The position numbers and the translations under genes were made by a program. The notes under the pieces were generated by a model that saw nothing but the letters and a program-made list of their open reading frames with translations, had not been told where the DNA came from and searched no databases. Shown piece by piece: positions 12,405-24,435 of a stretch of 64,000 nucleotides of DNA. Numbering within the stretch: the stretch's first letter is position 1; every line of letters starts with the position of its first letter. Source of the stretch: Lineolata rhizophorae (Eukaryota > Ascomycota > Dothideomycetes > Lineolatales > Lineolataceae); contig MU001672.1 of the NCBI GenBank assembly GCA_010093515.1, positions 892,496-956,495 of the forward strand. The letters are read 5' to 3'.

Positions 12405-14154
12405 ATCTCGGGAAGCGGAGTGCGGCTGTATGATACAATCTAGATCGGTCTTTCTATTTTCTGAACGTAATGTTTTCTGTCGTTGCATAGCGGGAGGCTC
12501 CACACTGGCAGTTTGTTTAGTTTTGGGTTTGGTCTTCACGGAGAAGCGAAGAATTGGCGTTCTTTGGGCGTTTTGCCGGCCGGTCGTCGCTTTCTGTCCG
12601 GTGTTTTGCTTTACATGCCAGTGTTGGCTGCACACTCGCTCCATGACACTTTACGATTTGCATACTAGTCCAGGGATAGGACTAAAGGTGTTTGGATTTG
12701 CTTTACCACTCTTCCAGTATTTTTCTTTGGGGGCCCACACACAAGCTAGCGTCGAAGGAGTCATTCGCTATGTTTGCCAGCCTCGCAATCAATTCAAGCG
12801 ATTTTCGCAAAAACAACAATCGTCCGGCGACTTTTGCATTCGATGTGACGTAGCCTCGCAAAGCGTGCCTGCAGCCTCCAGTCAAATCTAACCAACGTCC
12901 CGAGTCGGAAGATCGGTCGCTCTATGTTGGCGCGATCTTTAGAGCATTTTTTCCTACAGGATATGGGAGTGGGGCAAGGCTGTTTTGTCCGTTTGGCCCC
13001 CAAACAAACTGGAAAAGGTAATAGGGACACGCATTTCAAAGGATCGCCAGCCCTGGCATCACCCGACGGGCCCAGCCGGCTGTCGCGCGAGGGCTCGGAA
13101 GAGCAGTTTTATTTATGTATCAAACTAGGCTGGCACCGCGTCGGCAACAAACAACATCGAAAAGTCGCCGCCATACGTATATTGACCGTTGGATCCTTCG
13201 CAACTCGCTGCTGGGCCAGCCCTGTCACCTGGTTGGAGTTTGCACGTACGGAGTACGTGGGGGGCGGTTGTAGGAAGGCCGGGTCGCAATAATAGCAGCA
13301 CCCTGCGCATGGACGCTCGCGGCACTGCAACTTTCTCTCGCAGGGCTGCCACGGGAGCGTTCCGACTGAACGGGGTCATCTATTCGTCCGTTATCGCCGC
13401 CGCATTTCGCCGCAGGCGGCGCCGGGAGGGATTTTAGGCTCCGATCCCCACTGCCCGCGCCGTTGTCCTCCGGGCGAGCAGGGCCGCGCAATTCCGCCCG
13501 CACTCGGCCGACGCACCTTGCAGCCGGCGCGTTTCGCCCAAAAAGAAAAGTCACCGTGGCATACGCAGCAGGGCTGCGGAGTACGATTTGCCCGAACGGG
13601 GGCATGGGCGGAGGAACTCGGGGATTGCGGGCCACGGATTGGGCAAGAGAGGCGAGCGGCACATCGCGCAGCAACGACGCCAAAAGCTGCTGCGTGGCTG
13701 GGGAACCGCAAAAGCCCGTTTTGCCGTCCCGGAACCGTCGCGCGGGCGGGTTCCCCATTCGCAAGCCCGACCGTTGGCAGCGAGGTTTGGGGAAAGGGCG
13801 TCTTCGGACCAGTTGGCGGCGGGCGGCGGCCAGGAACCCCCGGCCCAAGCGATCGACAAGGTCGCGCCTTCCGAATGGGCCGCTGGGTTGTAAGGCTGGG
13901 TCGCGCGGGCCCCAAACGCGTCGTTTCGCGCGCCTCGCGACCAATGCCGCAAATCTGCCCCCCCTGCTGCGCCGTGACATCGCCTCCTCCGTCACCGCCC
14001 CCAAACTGCTGCCCCCGGCGGGCTTCGTCGTCGTCAATCGGCCTTTTCTGCCACGACCAACCAGCACGCCCGCCGATCTCGTGTACAACAATAGTACACA
14101 CGTCGACAACCTGCCCGCGTAGACGGGCCGGGGTGGTTTAGCTGCGCTCGCAAA
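12405..14154. other. intergenic region upstream of ORC1
   Basis: This carries the 3' untranslated region of the bZIP gene, which is AT-richer, and then the GC-rich promoter region of ORC1. Long overlapping open frames between 13.2 and 14.1 kb on both strands are composition artefacts. The bases before the ORC1 start (CGCAAAATGG) fit the fungal start context. Confidence 0.6.
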
Positions 14155-16690
14155 ATGGCCCCAAGGCGATCACGGACCAAGGTCGAGCGGGCGAAGCAGC
14201 TGCTCAAGGGCCAGGGTGCCGCCGCGCTCGACAGCTCGGATCGCGACGACAGCGCGAGCGACCTTTCAGCCGACGACCGAGAGTGGGAGTGGATCTACGA
14301 CGACGAAGGCGACGATGACGGCGACGCCGGGCGGCGCGATGACGATGCGCGGCCGGGGCTGTCTGCCTCCACCAAGAAGAGCCGGCCGGCTCCTGCGCGC
14401 CGGATGTCCTCTGCGTCGACAAGGAGCATCGTGGGCGCGCGCAAGGGCCGCGTCGAGTGCCGCATCGGCGATGTCGTGCTGCTCCACAACGACTCGAGCC
14501 AGCCCTGGGTCGCGCTCGTGTGCGAGTTTATGGAAGACCCGCTTGATGGGGACAAGATGGCGAACTTCCTATGGTTCACGTCTCCGGACGAAATCCGGAA
14601 CGTCAAGAAGAGGCGCACAGATGCGCTGCCTGTGAGTGATTGCTCTTGTGTGCTTGTTGACGCGGTGGTATAGTCGCAGGTTGCTAACCCGGTTCGCTTG
14701 TTTTCAGAACGAGCGGTATATTACAACGGACGCGGATGCCAATACCCTCGAGACAATCAACGGCAAGGCAATTATCTTGTCGCCACAAGCGTTTCGCGAG
14801 AAGTATCCATCGGGCAAAATACCCCGGTCTTCAAAAGGCTTCGGCAGTGTGTTTGTCTGCCGCCGAGGATGCAATGCTCGAACTGCGACTTTCACCGAGG
14901 AGTTTGTGTGGGAGGACGTGTATGGAGGGACGCGGGATATTGAGGCTCTAAAAGAGCTAATCGCAACCCAGACCCAGGCTACGCGAAAGCGCAAACCAAC
15001 CAAGCGCAAAGCTTCAGCCGGCGATCTAGAGGACTTCGTGATCCCTGACGATGATGACGGCAATTTTGGCGCGCCTAAAACACCGAGGAAAAAGAGGAAG
15101 ACTACTGGGGCTTTAACACCTACCCCTAAACAGACAACACCTCGTAAATTCCTAACACCCACGCACAAGCGTATCGTTGTCAAGAAGCCATTAGAGTTTA
15201 CACCTTTAGGCACCAGGATTCTTTCCCCTCACAAGCTCTCTTCGCCCTTCCAGCAGGCTCGCACCTATTTGCATGTCTCTGCTGTTCCTGCTTCACTGCC
15301 GTGTCGCGAGGATGAGTTCTCTATGGTGTATTCGTACCTCGAAACGGCCATCACGGAAGGGACTGGAACTTGCATCTACATATCCGGCGTTCCTGGGACC
15401 GGTAAAACGGCTACAGTACGCGAGGTCGTGGCTCAATTGAATGCTTCAGTACTTGCAGAGGAACTCGACGACTTCGTATTCGTTGAGATCAACGGCATGA
15501 AAGTTACGGATCCCCATCAATCGTATTCTCTTCTATGGGAGGCTCTCCATAACGAACGCGTAAGCCCTACTCACGCTCTTTCTCTCCTAGAACGCGAGTT
15601 CTCGACACCGTCTCCGCGTCGGGTCCCATGCGTCGTTCTCATGGACGAACTCGACCAGCTCGTCACGCGCACCCAAAGTGTCATGTACAACTTCTTCAAT
15701 TGGCCGACGCTACAACATAGTCGGCTGATCGTGCTGGCTGTCGCCAACACTATGGACCTTCCGGAGCGCACTCTGAGCAATAAGATCTCATCACGTCTAG
15801 GACTTACCCGCATCACGTTTCCAGGCTATACCCACCCGCAACTCATGAAGATCATCGAATCCCGCCTTCAGAATGCGCCGGACCAGATCATCCACCCAGA
15901 CGCCATCCAATTCGCCGCACGCAAGGTTGCCGCGGTCTCAGGCGACGCCCGCCGCGCCCTTGACATCTGCCGCCGTGCCATCGAAATCGCCGAGGCAGAC
16001 GCAGCAGCCCGCGAGGCCGATTCCCTCGACGCCATCGCGCCCGACACGCCCAGCAAGCACGGCCGCAGCGGACCCGGCGGCGCCAGCACAACGGCGGCGA
16101 CCAGCGGCGGCACCAGCGGCGGCATGGTCACCATCGCGACGGTCAAGCGGGCCATCGCCGAGGCGACGTCGTCGCCCCTGCAGCAGGCGCTGCGCGCGTT
16201 GCCGCTCGCGGCCAAGGTGTTCCTGGCCGCGCTGCTGGCGCGCGTCCGCCGCACGGGCGTCGCCGAGGCCGTCCTCGGCGACGTGCTCGACGAGGCCGCC
16301 CGCGTGGCCGCCATGTGCGCCCTCCCGGCCGTGCAGGAGCACCTGCAGCACGAGCGGGCGTGGGCACCGGCAGACGAGGGCCGGCGGCCGGGGCGCAAGG
16401 GCGTCGGCGTCGCCGGCGCCGGCGGCACAGGCGGCGCCGGCGACGGCACCGACGACAAGGAAGCGCCGGTGGCACAGACGATGGAGCTGAAGAAGGTGAG
16501 GGTGGGCCGGCTGGTGGGCATGGAGGCCGCGGTCGTGCAGCTGGCGGAGGCCGGCATCGTGGGGCTGGAGGCGCGGCGCGGGGAGCGCGTGGGCAGGGTC
16601 AGGCTGGGGCAGGGGGTCGGGGACGAGGATGTGCGGGGGGCGTTGAAGGACGACGACGAGGTCAAGGGGCTCGGGTTCGGGGAGCAGTAG
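14155..16690 (+). CDS. orc1: origin recognition complex subunit 1
   Basis: Two exons, 14155-14631 and 14708-16690, encode 819 residues. ORC1 is the largest subunit of the complex that binds replication origins and loads the MCM helicase with Cdc6. An N-terminal BAH domain (about residues 100-240) is split by the intron; it starts near the VECRIGDVVLLHN segment. A basic, Ser/Thr-Pro-rich linker follows. The AAA+ core has a Walker A motif GVPGTGKT at residues 386-393, a Walker B motif VLMDELDQL with DELD at about 472-475, and a sensor-region SSRLGLTRITFPGY. The C-terminal part has a Gly/Ala-rich insertion before the winged-helix region. The N-terminus is acidic (DDEGDDDGD), common for fungal ORC1. 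The ATG has a good context and no better upstream start. Order and motifs distinguish it from CDC6, which lacks the BAH domain. Confidence 0.95.
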
Positions 16691-18208
16691 CGGTCCCGTG
16701 GAGAGGGTGAGGAAATTGTGGGCACAGGCGTGGATACGGACATGGACATGGGGCAAGGTGCTGTCGGGGTTACGTCTGCGATGCTAGGACTGCGGCGGGG
16801 ACTACGGCATTCGGGCACCGGCGATGTTTGAGTATAGTGGAGACGGCCGGCTGGGTCTGAGCATCATGTACATTCAGACTAGGTATGCCACGTTGAGCGA
16901 GGACACGGACAAAGCCGGCTACACACATGGATGCGCTCGCGTGGAAACATGGATGTGTGTTTCTCCACTTTTTGTTTCCCCCGCCTACTCGATCCGCCTG
17001 TAGGTGTTCGGTGTCGGACTCTTTCCGCTTGGGATAGATGAGTGCCGCGTGCGGACGCCAGATAACGGGGAGTAATATCAGACGCGTCGTATTAGCGCAT
17101 CTGGTGCACGTGTCTTTGCGATTTAATATCCAGGGTGCACTCCATACATATTTTCAAGGGGAGAGGGAGGGAGGCAGGGAGGGAGTGTGGCACGCCTTCA
17201 GGTTCCTCGTGAGATGGGTATGAAAAGAGAAAGGCTGCTGCCTCTGTTTCGAAATGCAGCTTGCTTGACCGGCGCTAGTGGTGTCTAGTTTTCGCTTGAC
17301 CCGTCTTGCTGGGAACAAAAACCATGTGAAAGGAGCGCATGCGTCCAACTCCTCGTGGGAATAGATTGGGCCTTGTTTATTTTGATCGGGAGGCGCCCTG
17401 TTTCGGGACGGGCCAGTGCTATTTTAGGCGGCCTCCTCAATCCTAGCGCTAAAGAGGTGGCCGGCAGATCCACCAACATGGCAGGAAAGAACACGCGCGA
17501 TAAACGTTACGGTGGGTTTCCGGCTTGTGCACAGATGAACCGAGATCTCCTTCATCGTCGCGTGGAAGAAGCCCAAGGCCCGGGGCCGGCTATGGTATAT
17601 TAGCCGCAATTACCACGCCAACGCCGAAAAGCGTTTGTACAATTGACCGGTGATCCTTCCCAGTAATATGGATCTCCGACTCTAGCACGACTTGGACCTC
17701 TCTATATTGTGAGTTTCCCGATCCCAAGATTAGCCCGAGCACTTCCTCTGTCTGCACCTGCTCTCAGTGGGCAGCTTGATGCGGCGCGGCAATATCGTAT
17801 TTCACCATGAATTGCCTCGTTCAACAACACCCCGCGTCCTTGGCAACCTCGTTCTGCATAGGCTCGCCAAACTACCTGCTACGTACGTAGTTGCCGAAGC
17901 TGGACTACATTACTTCGCTTCCCCATGCAAGCGGACATGCGCGCTCGGGACACTGCATGCCTAGCAAGTCCAGACCACCCATCCATTGCATGATGGACCA
18001 ATGGATGCAGACGGCTGAACTAACAGTAAAAGTTCCTCCGTACAATCGGAAGACCCAGTAATAGCGAGATCCTCCAAATCAATGGTTCCGCGAAAAGTTC
18101 CATCCGACGACTGCTAGACCGAGCCGAGCCGAGGCAACTTCTAAGTTCCAGGTGAAACGTGCCGTAAGTGCAGACGCTGAACGTGACGATAGCCTTGACT
18201 AAGTAGAC
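16691..18208. other. intergenic region between convergent genes
   Basis: ORC1 and PRP46 converge here, so both 3' untranslated regions lie in this stretch. Open frames are short and show no family resemblance. A short purine-rich GAGGGAGG-type run near 17160-17185 is the only simple repeat. Confidence 0.6.
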
Positions 18209-19899
18209 CTAGAACTTACGGCGGCCCAGTGTTGGCTTCCAATCCAACGGGTGCGTCTCCGGTGTGGCTTCCTCGTCAGGCTTCCAGACTTTGACTATGG
18301 TCACCGTTAGCAACTTTCTCGGACAGTTTAAAATCATCGGCCCAGATTTCTTACTTGTCTTGTCTGCCTCGCCACTGATCAAGCGCAGTCCTGTCCGGTC
18401 AAAGGTTGAGCTCATAATTCCAGCCTCGGCGTCAAGAGAACCGGGCTGAGCCACGCTTTCGGAAGATTGGAACCTATGTCCAGTCTTCCAATCCCAGAAG
18501 CTCACGGAGCCATTATCGCCTATTCAAAGTTAGCAGGCTCCAAGGTTAAAAATTAGGACAACTGAAAAGTTTATCTTACCTCCAGAGAAGAGCACGTTAT
18601 CCTCATTCACTGCCAGGGTGTTGATGATCGCATTATGGCCCTCAAAGTTCTGCATGAAAGCACCTTCAGGGCACTTCCATTGCTTGATGGATCCAGAACT
18701 TCCACTTGCAAATGTGAATTCGGTCGGGTGGGTAGTCAAAGTCCGCACACCTTTCTTGTGATGGGTCAAAACGCCCATGGTTTTACCTGCGGCCAAATCC
18801 CACATCCGAATGGTCGAGTCCAATGATGCGCTGATGACCTGCGGGTCAGCTTCCTGGCACTTGACATCCGCGACTGTTCCAGTATGGCCACTTAGAACGT
18901 GGATGTTGCTCCTGGTCCTCATGTCCCAAACCCTCGCCGCAGCATCTCTCCCTCCAGTAACGAGAACGTCCAAGGTAGGATGCAACGCAAGAGTGTAGAC
19001 GCCGCTCAGATGGCCATGGTAATGACGGATGACCTTATTCGTCTCCAAATCCCAGCACTTCACCATCTTATCCTCGCCACAAGAAAACAAGTACGGATGG
19101 CGCGGCGAAACAGCAAGGCCACGAACAGTTGAAATATGGCCAGTGAGCGTCAGCCTGAGGGTCCCCGATGCCAGATCCCAGATCTTGATCGTCCTATCTC
19201 CTGCTCCGCTCGCGAACCACTGGTTTCCGGGCTCCACCGTCAAACTCCGCACCCATCCCAAGTGTCCCGAAATGACCCTCATCAACTTCCAAGGCGCATG
19301 CCACTCGGGCTTAACCTGGCGGACGGTATCCTTGCGCACAAGACTATTCGAAGGCTCGTTGCGCTGCAGAGTCGGCCCCTTCGCGTTCGGCGCCGCGCCT
19401 TCGCCCTTGCCCTTGCCGCGCACCGTCAATGCCGAAGACATTCCCCGCGGAGCCTTATCATCTGGGCGCGCCGTAATACCCTCTATCATCTTAGCCGCGC
19501 GGTCATCCGACGGTCGCGCCTCCTCGTCGGCCTGCCGCTGCGCCGTACGAGCCTTCTTGCGACGCGCAGCTGCGCTCGCCGCCGCGCCCGCCTGCTTCGC
19601 TGCCAGCGCCGTCGGCAGCTCCCTCACGCATTCGTACTCGGCCCGAATACGCGTCGAGAGGTTGATCTTCTCCGCCTGCTCAGCCGGCGGCGCGATAGCG
19701 GAGCTGAAGCTATACGGAGTCGGGGGGATCGCATTCAAGTTATCGATGTTGCCGTAGTCGGCGCCGAAGATTTCGCGTGTGCGCTTCGCAGACTTGCGGA
19801 CGAGATCTTGCTGCGGTATGTTAGCGCCTTGCATTGTAGGAGAGAACGGTATAGGAGACATACCGCAGCTGTAGAGCTGGTCTCCGCGGCGTCGGCCAT
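18209..19899 (-). CDS. prp46: pre-mRNA-splicing factor PRP46 (PLRG1 family), WD40 protein
   Basis: Four exons on minus: 19864-19899, 18580-19810, 18355-18519 and 18209-18294, 505 residues. The first exon is only 12 codons and starts at an ATG in a CCACC context. PRP46/PLRG1 is part of the Prp19-associated complex (NTC) of the activated spliceosome. The N-terminal third is charged and Ala-rich; from about residue 190 seven WD40 repeats form a propeller, with unit pairs such as [10 protein letters not shown]...IKIWD and [10 protein letters not shown]...VKCWD. The last blade is completed by the final two exons, and the protein ends in LGRRKF, near the LGRQR[FY] end usual in orthologues. The third intron is 60 nt, a multiple of three with no stop, so its retention would add 20 residues to the last repeat. 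Upstream (19900-20100) is the promoter side. Confidence 0.95.
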
Positions 19900-20510
19900 G
19901 GTGGCGCGACGCGACGCGTCTTCGGGGGGAAGCGTGAAAGTGTCCGTACGATAGAGTCGCGGGTGGTACTCGCGTAGAATGTCTCTTGTCGCGGCGAAGC
20001 GCCGAGCGCTATAACATTTGGGTGGAATCGGGTGGCGAACGTGGCAGGTTGTCGGACCTCAGAACATTATTGAAGCTTCAGACTTTCGCGAGTCCCGTTC
20101 TCCGCGCACGGGCCCCCATGCCTTGCGTCTTGGGACGTATTATGTAATCTAGTGTTTCCGCTTAGACTTCCATGAACTGCACTACATACGGAGTATATGC
20201 GGCGTGCTTTTTCTCTGGCTTACTGCAGCTCCACTTGTCCCAGGCCGCGCCTACGTTGAGCAAAGCGAGACGGAGACATCGGACGAAGATAGCACAGCTC
20301 GTTCTTGACAACCCATTTCGATGTACCGCTCACTTCTCCGGCAACTTAAGTACAACTGCCCCGAATGTTAATCTCTCTTTCGCAGTGTACTTTTGCAAGC
20401 CGGTAGCAAGGCCTTTGAACTGTGCATTATCAAAAATCCGGCGCGAAATAAGTGAGAGTGGCTTTGCGTTAGGATTGATCAATTCCCAGCGCGTAATGGA
20501 AGTGGTGAAT
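19900..20510. other. upstream region of prp46
   Basis: This is the 5' flank of PRP46, with average composition and no supported gene. One 113-codon frame on plus (20172-20513) has an ATG but no recognisable family and leads into the AT-rich block. Confidence 0.5.
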
Positions 20511-23270
20511 TAATCTTGCTCTAGCGAAATCAAGGCGGCGTTGTCCATGTTCGCAAGACAGGTCCGATCTGTCTCCACTGTATCATTATCAGAGTATACA
20601 ATATTAATATACAATATTAATTCTCTGAGAGACTAGGTAAGACCCACAAAGTGCGATCATTTGTTCTTCTCTTCTCTTTGAAAATTTCAAAACTCTCATA
20701 CTCCTTTTTCCTTATCACACTTCGAACAAACATATGTCGCCCGATCCGATTGTTCCTTAACCGTATCTTTCGTTTTTAAAGATATGGTCGTATGCAGCTT
20801 AAGATCGCTGTTGCTCTTGTGGAATGTGTTTCTTGCACCAGGTCAGAATAGCACGTTGATAGGATCTTTGGACCATACTTAATTATGCCGATGATAATTT
20901 TGCCGTCTTTTGCTAGGGCTAGATCCTTGGCTAATTAACTGACGATGAATGAGCGTTTCGTTTGTCTGATTTGTTCCTTAGGGCCTAACGCCTTGCCCAT
21001 CCAACGGCGTAGTTAATTACTCTCGCATAGACCAAGAGCAAACAAAGATAGAAGAAACGAGTGTGTTCCCTAGCTAAGAAAATGTTGAAGTGAAATTGAA
21101 CTTGCAGTTAGAAAATTAACAGTTGAGAAGCAAGGGAGAATGAAGGAGAGCTCGAGGGAGCGAGCTCTACCTGTTTAAGCAGTAGGGCTTAGCACGCCAC
21201 CACGGTAGATGCCTACTTCATCTTCACGTACGGTAGTTGCTCCCTTCGCAGTATCAGGCACTGTAGATCCTGATCGGTCCCGGCTTCCTATCCGGCACGC
21301 GCGGCCGTGCCGTCAGGCAACCGCAAGCTAATGCGACTTCTCCCGACTCCCTACCTACCTACGTAAGAACCTAGGCACGGTATACTATAACCTCTTCGGT
21401 CGTTCCTTCCTTTGCAGAACTACGAGCTGCGCCAGTTCCCTTAGCGATGACGTGGTCTGCAGTACTGGCGGCTCCACATGCCAATTCTCCAAGCATACCT
21501 TGAGAGCCAAACACACCTTGAGACCTAGACGCTGTGGAAGTGTAGCGTGGAAACGGAAGATCCTTACGGCTATTTCACCGGGCGCTTCTTTCCGGTGAAA
21601 CTCGGCGGCGGATTGAAGAAGGGTAGGTACCACGTCATCGACAAGCTCGGGTGGGTGGACTTGCGACAGTTTGGTTGACAAGAGACACTGAGGTGCGTAA
21701 CATCTCTAACAATCAAAGCATCCTCAGGAAGCTACCTAGCTTCTATTAACAGACTAGCATCAAAAACAGCAGGTAAGATTCGAATATAGCATCGAAAATT
21801 ATCAATGATAATTATAGTCGTCGCGAGCGTCGGATCCTACATCACCTTAAAATATCCGCAATCGCTCGAGACAATGCTTTACATCTAGGACGTAGCACAG
21901 TGGTACAGCCTTTTAATAACTTGGTTTCAGCGTATTACGCCAGTTCCTGATCCTTGATGTTATGGAGATGATGTAGATGCTCGATCTAAATCTTGGGAAT
22001 GCGGTCGCCTCTGTAAAGCAATGGCCCAAAGCATACTTGCTAAGTAGCTCTGGGATCAGACTATCTCTAGAAGTGCAGTGCGGTATATAGAGGTGCGTAT
22101 TCGGTGCAGCCATTGGAGCGTATCAGCTAACAGGAGAATTTAGACGTATACAGTAGAAATATCCTCTTTTCTACTCCAACGGCGGCGGCGCTATCTGAAG
22201 AGTGAATAATGTCTCGCCTTGAGCCGCCGCACGTTAACTTAATCCCATGGAAAGATGGAGTAGGCTATGAGACCGTCCTACCATCTTAGGTGGTTAGGCC
22301 CGATTCTATTCGTGGAAACGACATAAAAGTCAAGATTGCAGACTTCGGGAATGGTAACGCTTATATAGATAGAATAGCGTACCCGACTAGAGAATGACAT
22401 AAAGATAGCGGTTTTATACCACGAATCTCCGGAGTAGTTCGGCAGTCCCTAGCACGCTCAAGCGCCGGAAGTACACTTCAACCAGCATGGTAAGGGCTAC
22501 CCACCTCGATCTGAAAGCGCGAACGGCATACCTAACTTAGTGCATCTGCCGTTATTCAAGTTCATCACGAGACGTGCGTTCGCTGATACACTCTTTGCGA
22601 CTCCAGCTAGCATCATTCTAGATGTAGAAAGCATTCTCGGCCCGGCGCCAGCAAAGTAGTTCGATAGCTTGGATGGCGAGACGCGAGCTGAAGTTGTAGT
22701 CGTCGAAGAAAATAAAAGGGGCATACCATTCGATCGATGTTTCCGGCTCCGCTGCGATAAGAACCATGCTCAAATAATAGGTAACGAGGATAACGAAGAA
22801 GCGATGCCTGTCGAAGAATACGAGAATCCTGCCGGACTTTACAGGGGATACTGAGGACTCTAAGAAGTGCTCTGCGAAGGGAGTTGGGGAGTAGTTAACG
22901 AGACTTTTGAGCCCTTGGTGTAACATCAAACTCTTGGATTTCCGGTGATACGATCTGGTCATTTGGACTACAAACTGCCTTGAATCATTACTATAGGCCC
23001 ATCGCTATTTATAGTTTTTGTCTGAAACGCCCCGCCGTCTAAGCAAATATGAAATAAATACCTGAATATGTTCCCGAGAGGCGGCTATAACTTCAAAATG
23101 CAAATTTTTAGAAGCGATGTAATTAATGAAACTCGGAATGAAAAGTGAACAACAAAATACCATGTCTATGCAAAATGTAGCCCGGAAACATGCAAACGTA
23201 GTAAGGGAGTTAGAAGTATGACTCTGAGGCCATATTCATACAACAGTTCTTAAAAAAAAAAAAAAATAGT
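20511..23270. repeat. AT-rich decayed block, probably a RIP-mutated repeat
   Basis: Composition drops sharply relative to both sides. Stops are dense in all frames, TA-rich strings such as ACAATATTAAT repeat in tandem near 20600, and no intact gene is present. This is what repeat-induced point mutation leaves of a transposon or duplicated gene in Pezizomycotina. An A14 run at 23252-23267 marks the right edge and could be a poly(A) tail of a non-LTR element, but I see no target duplication or reverse-transcriptase signature. A piece near 22330 is treated separately. The element family is not identifiable by eye. Confidence 0.5.
22200..22855 (+). pseudogene. possible decayed gene fragment with kinase-like DFG string
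   Basis: On plus around 22325 one frame reads VKIADFGNGNAYI, which resembles the subdomain VII (DFG) region of protein kinases of the SRPK-like type. Other stretches up to 22850 stay partly open, but stops interrupt every frame and no HRD or P-loop motif could be found. It lies inside the AT-rich block. This is a weak call based on one short string; chance resemblance is quite possible. Confidence 0.2.
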
Positions 23271-23308
23271 CTAATCCCGTAGTACCACATCCTGCTGGAC
23301 TGGCTGGC

Positions 23309-24435
23309 TTAGTGCCATTCCATGACCTTGCCATACTTGGCCCTCTTAACCACGAAGCTACTCCGAGCCACGACACTGCCCAAGTCAGCCGGACGTAGGT
23401 CCCTGGAATCAACATCGAAGCAGCTCGTGGCGGAGTTATCCTCGCAGAGCGGATACAGCGTGTGCGTTTCCATGTCGCAGAACTGGCCCTCGGCCAACGA
23501 GACAAAGTCCGGCCCGTAGCTAGAACCGCTCTCGCACAGCTCCGTGGCGCCGTGCGCGGTGGAATTGCTGATGATCAGCCGACCGGCCAGGGACTCGCTG
23601 CGTCTGGAGAAGGCATGAGGTTGCTGTTGTTCATGTTGATCCTGACTCTCGGCAACGCCGTCGATGCCGCGTCCTTCGAGGACCCACCAAAAAAGAGGGT
23701 CGCCGCGGTCGAAGAACTGGATGGCGGCGGGATGGTGGCAATACCAGTCGGAGGAGTGAGCAGTACCGCCGTTTGTCTCATCTCTGCCAAAGGAGGGCAT
23801 GTGGAGTTTGAGGCTGTTGACTTTGATGTGGTTGTCGTGGTTCTTGTCGAGCCAGGTGCAGGCTGTCTTGTGGCCTGCGTCATCGATGACAATGTTCGAA
23901 TGGTACCTTCGTGTAGATGTGTCAGTGATCTAGGGTAGACCCACTTGTAGGAAGGCTTATGTGGGTTGGATACATACCAGGCATGTCCACAGTGCCTGCC
24001 CCAATCACCAATCCAGCCAAACGTGTGTCCATCGGGCCATACATGAGTCACGTAAGCCAAGCAAATCCCGTCCTCATCGTCCGCAATCATGTTCAGCTCG
24101 AGGTACTGTGGCTGTTGGCCCTCATGGTCACGACGGGGCCGCACCCAGGCGTCCACGAACGAGCCGTCGTCCACCTCATCCCACACCATCCAGCTATTGC
24201 CAAAGACGCCCTCCCGATGGCCCGGGAAGAACTCACCAATGAAGTCCCGGTTAGCGTTGTAAGTGCGCATGTAAGGGACGTCGCCGCCGGCTTCCGACAG
24301 GCCGCCGCTGGTGTCGAGACCGACGCCGAGGCGAACGCGTGAGCCGCCGTCGAGGTCGCCGGAGGAGGGAATGAACCCTGCGGCAAGGTTCATCACTGAG
24401 ATTGTGTTGCCGATGATGCCGAGAACGAACGCCAT
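23309..24435 (-). CDS. uncharacterised protein, probably secreted
   Basis: Two exons on minus, 23978-24435 and 23309-23906, encode 351 residues. The 71-nt intron joins a split Trp codon. The N-terminus (residues 1-22, MAFVLGIIGNTISVMNLAAG) is hydrophobic and suits a signal peptide. The middle is rich in Trp, Asp, His and Gly (for example WIGDWGRHCGHAWYH, residues about 141-155), and the second half contains several Cys (SSDWYCHHP, LCEDNSATSCFD) that could form disulfides. I do not recognise a domain family. The ATG context (CAAAATGG) is good, and strongly biased third positions support real coding. It sits alone beside the AT-rich block, so it may be an accessory or effector-like gene. Function is unknown. 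Confidence 0.7.

Noticed and set aside
23252-23267. A14 run as poly(A) tail of a LINE
   Set aside because: No target duplication, reverse transcriptase or endonuclease signature was found in the decayed block, so the element class is left open.
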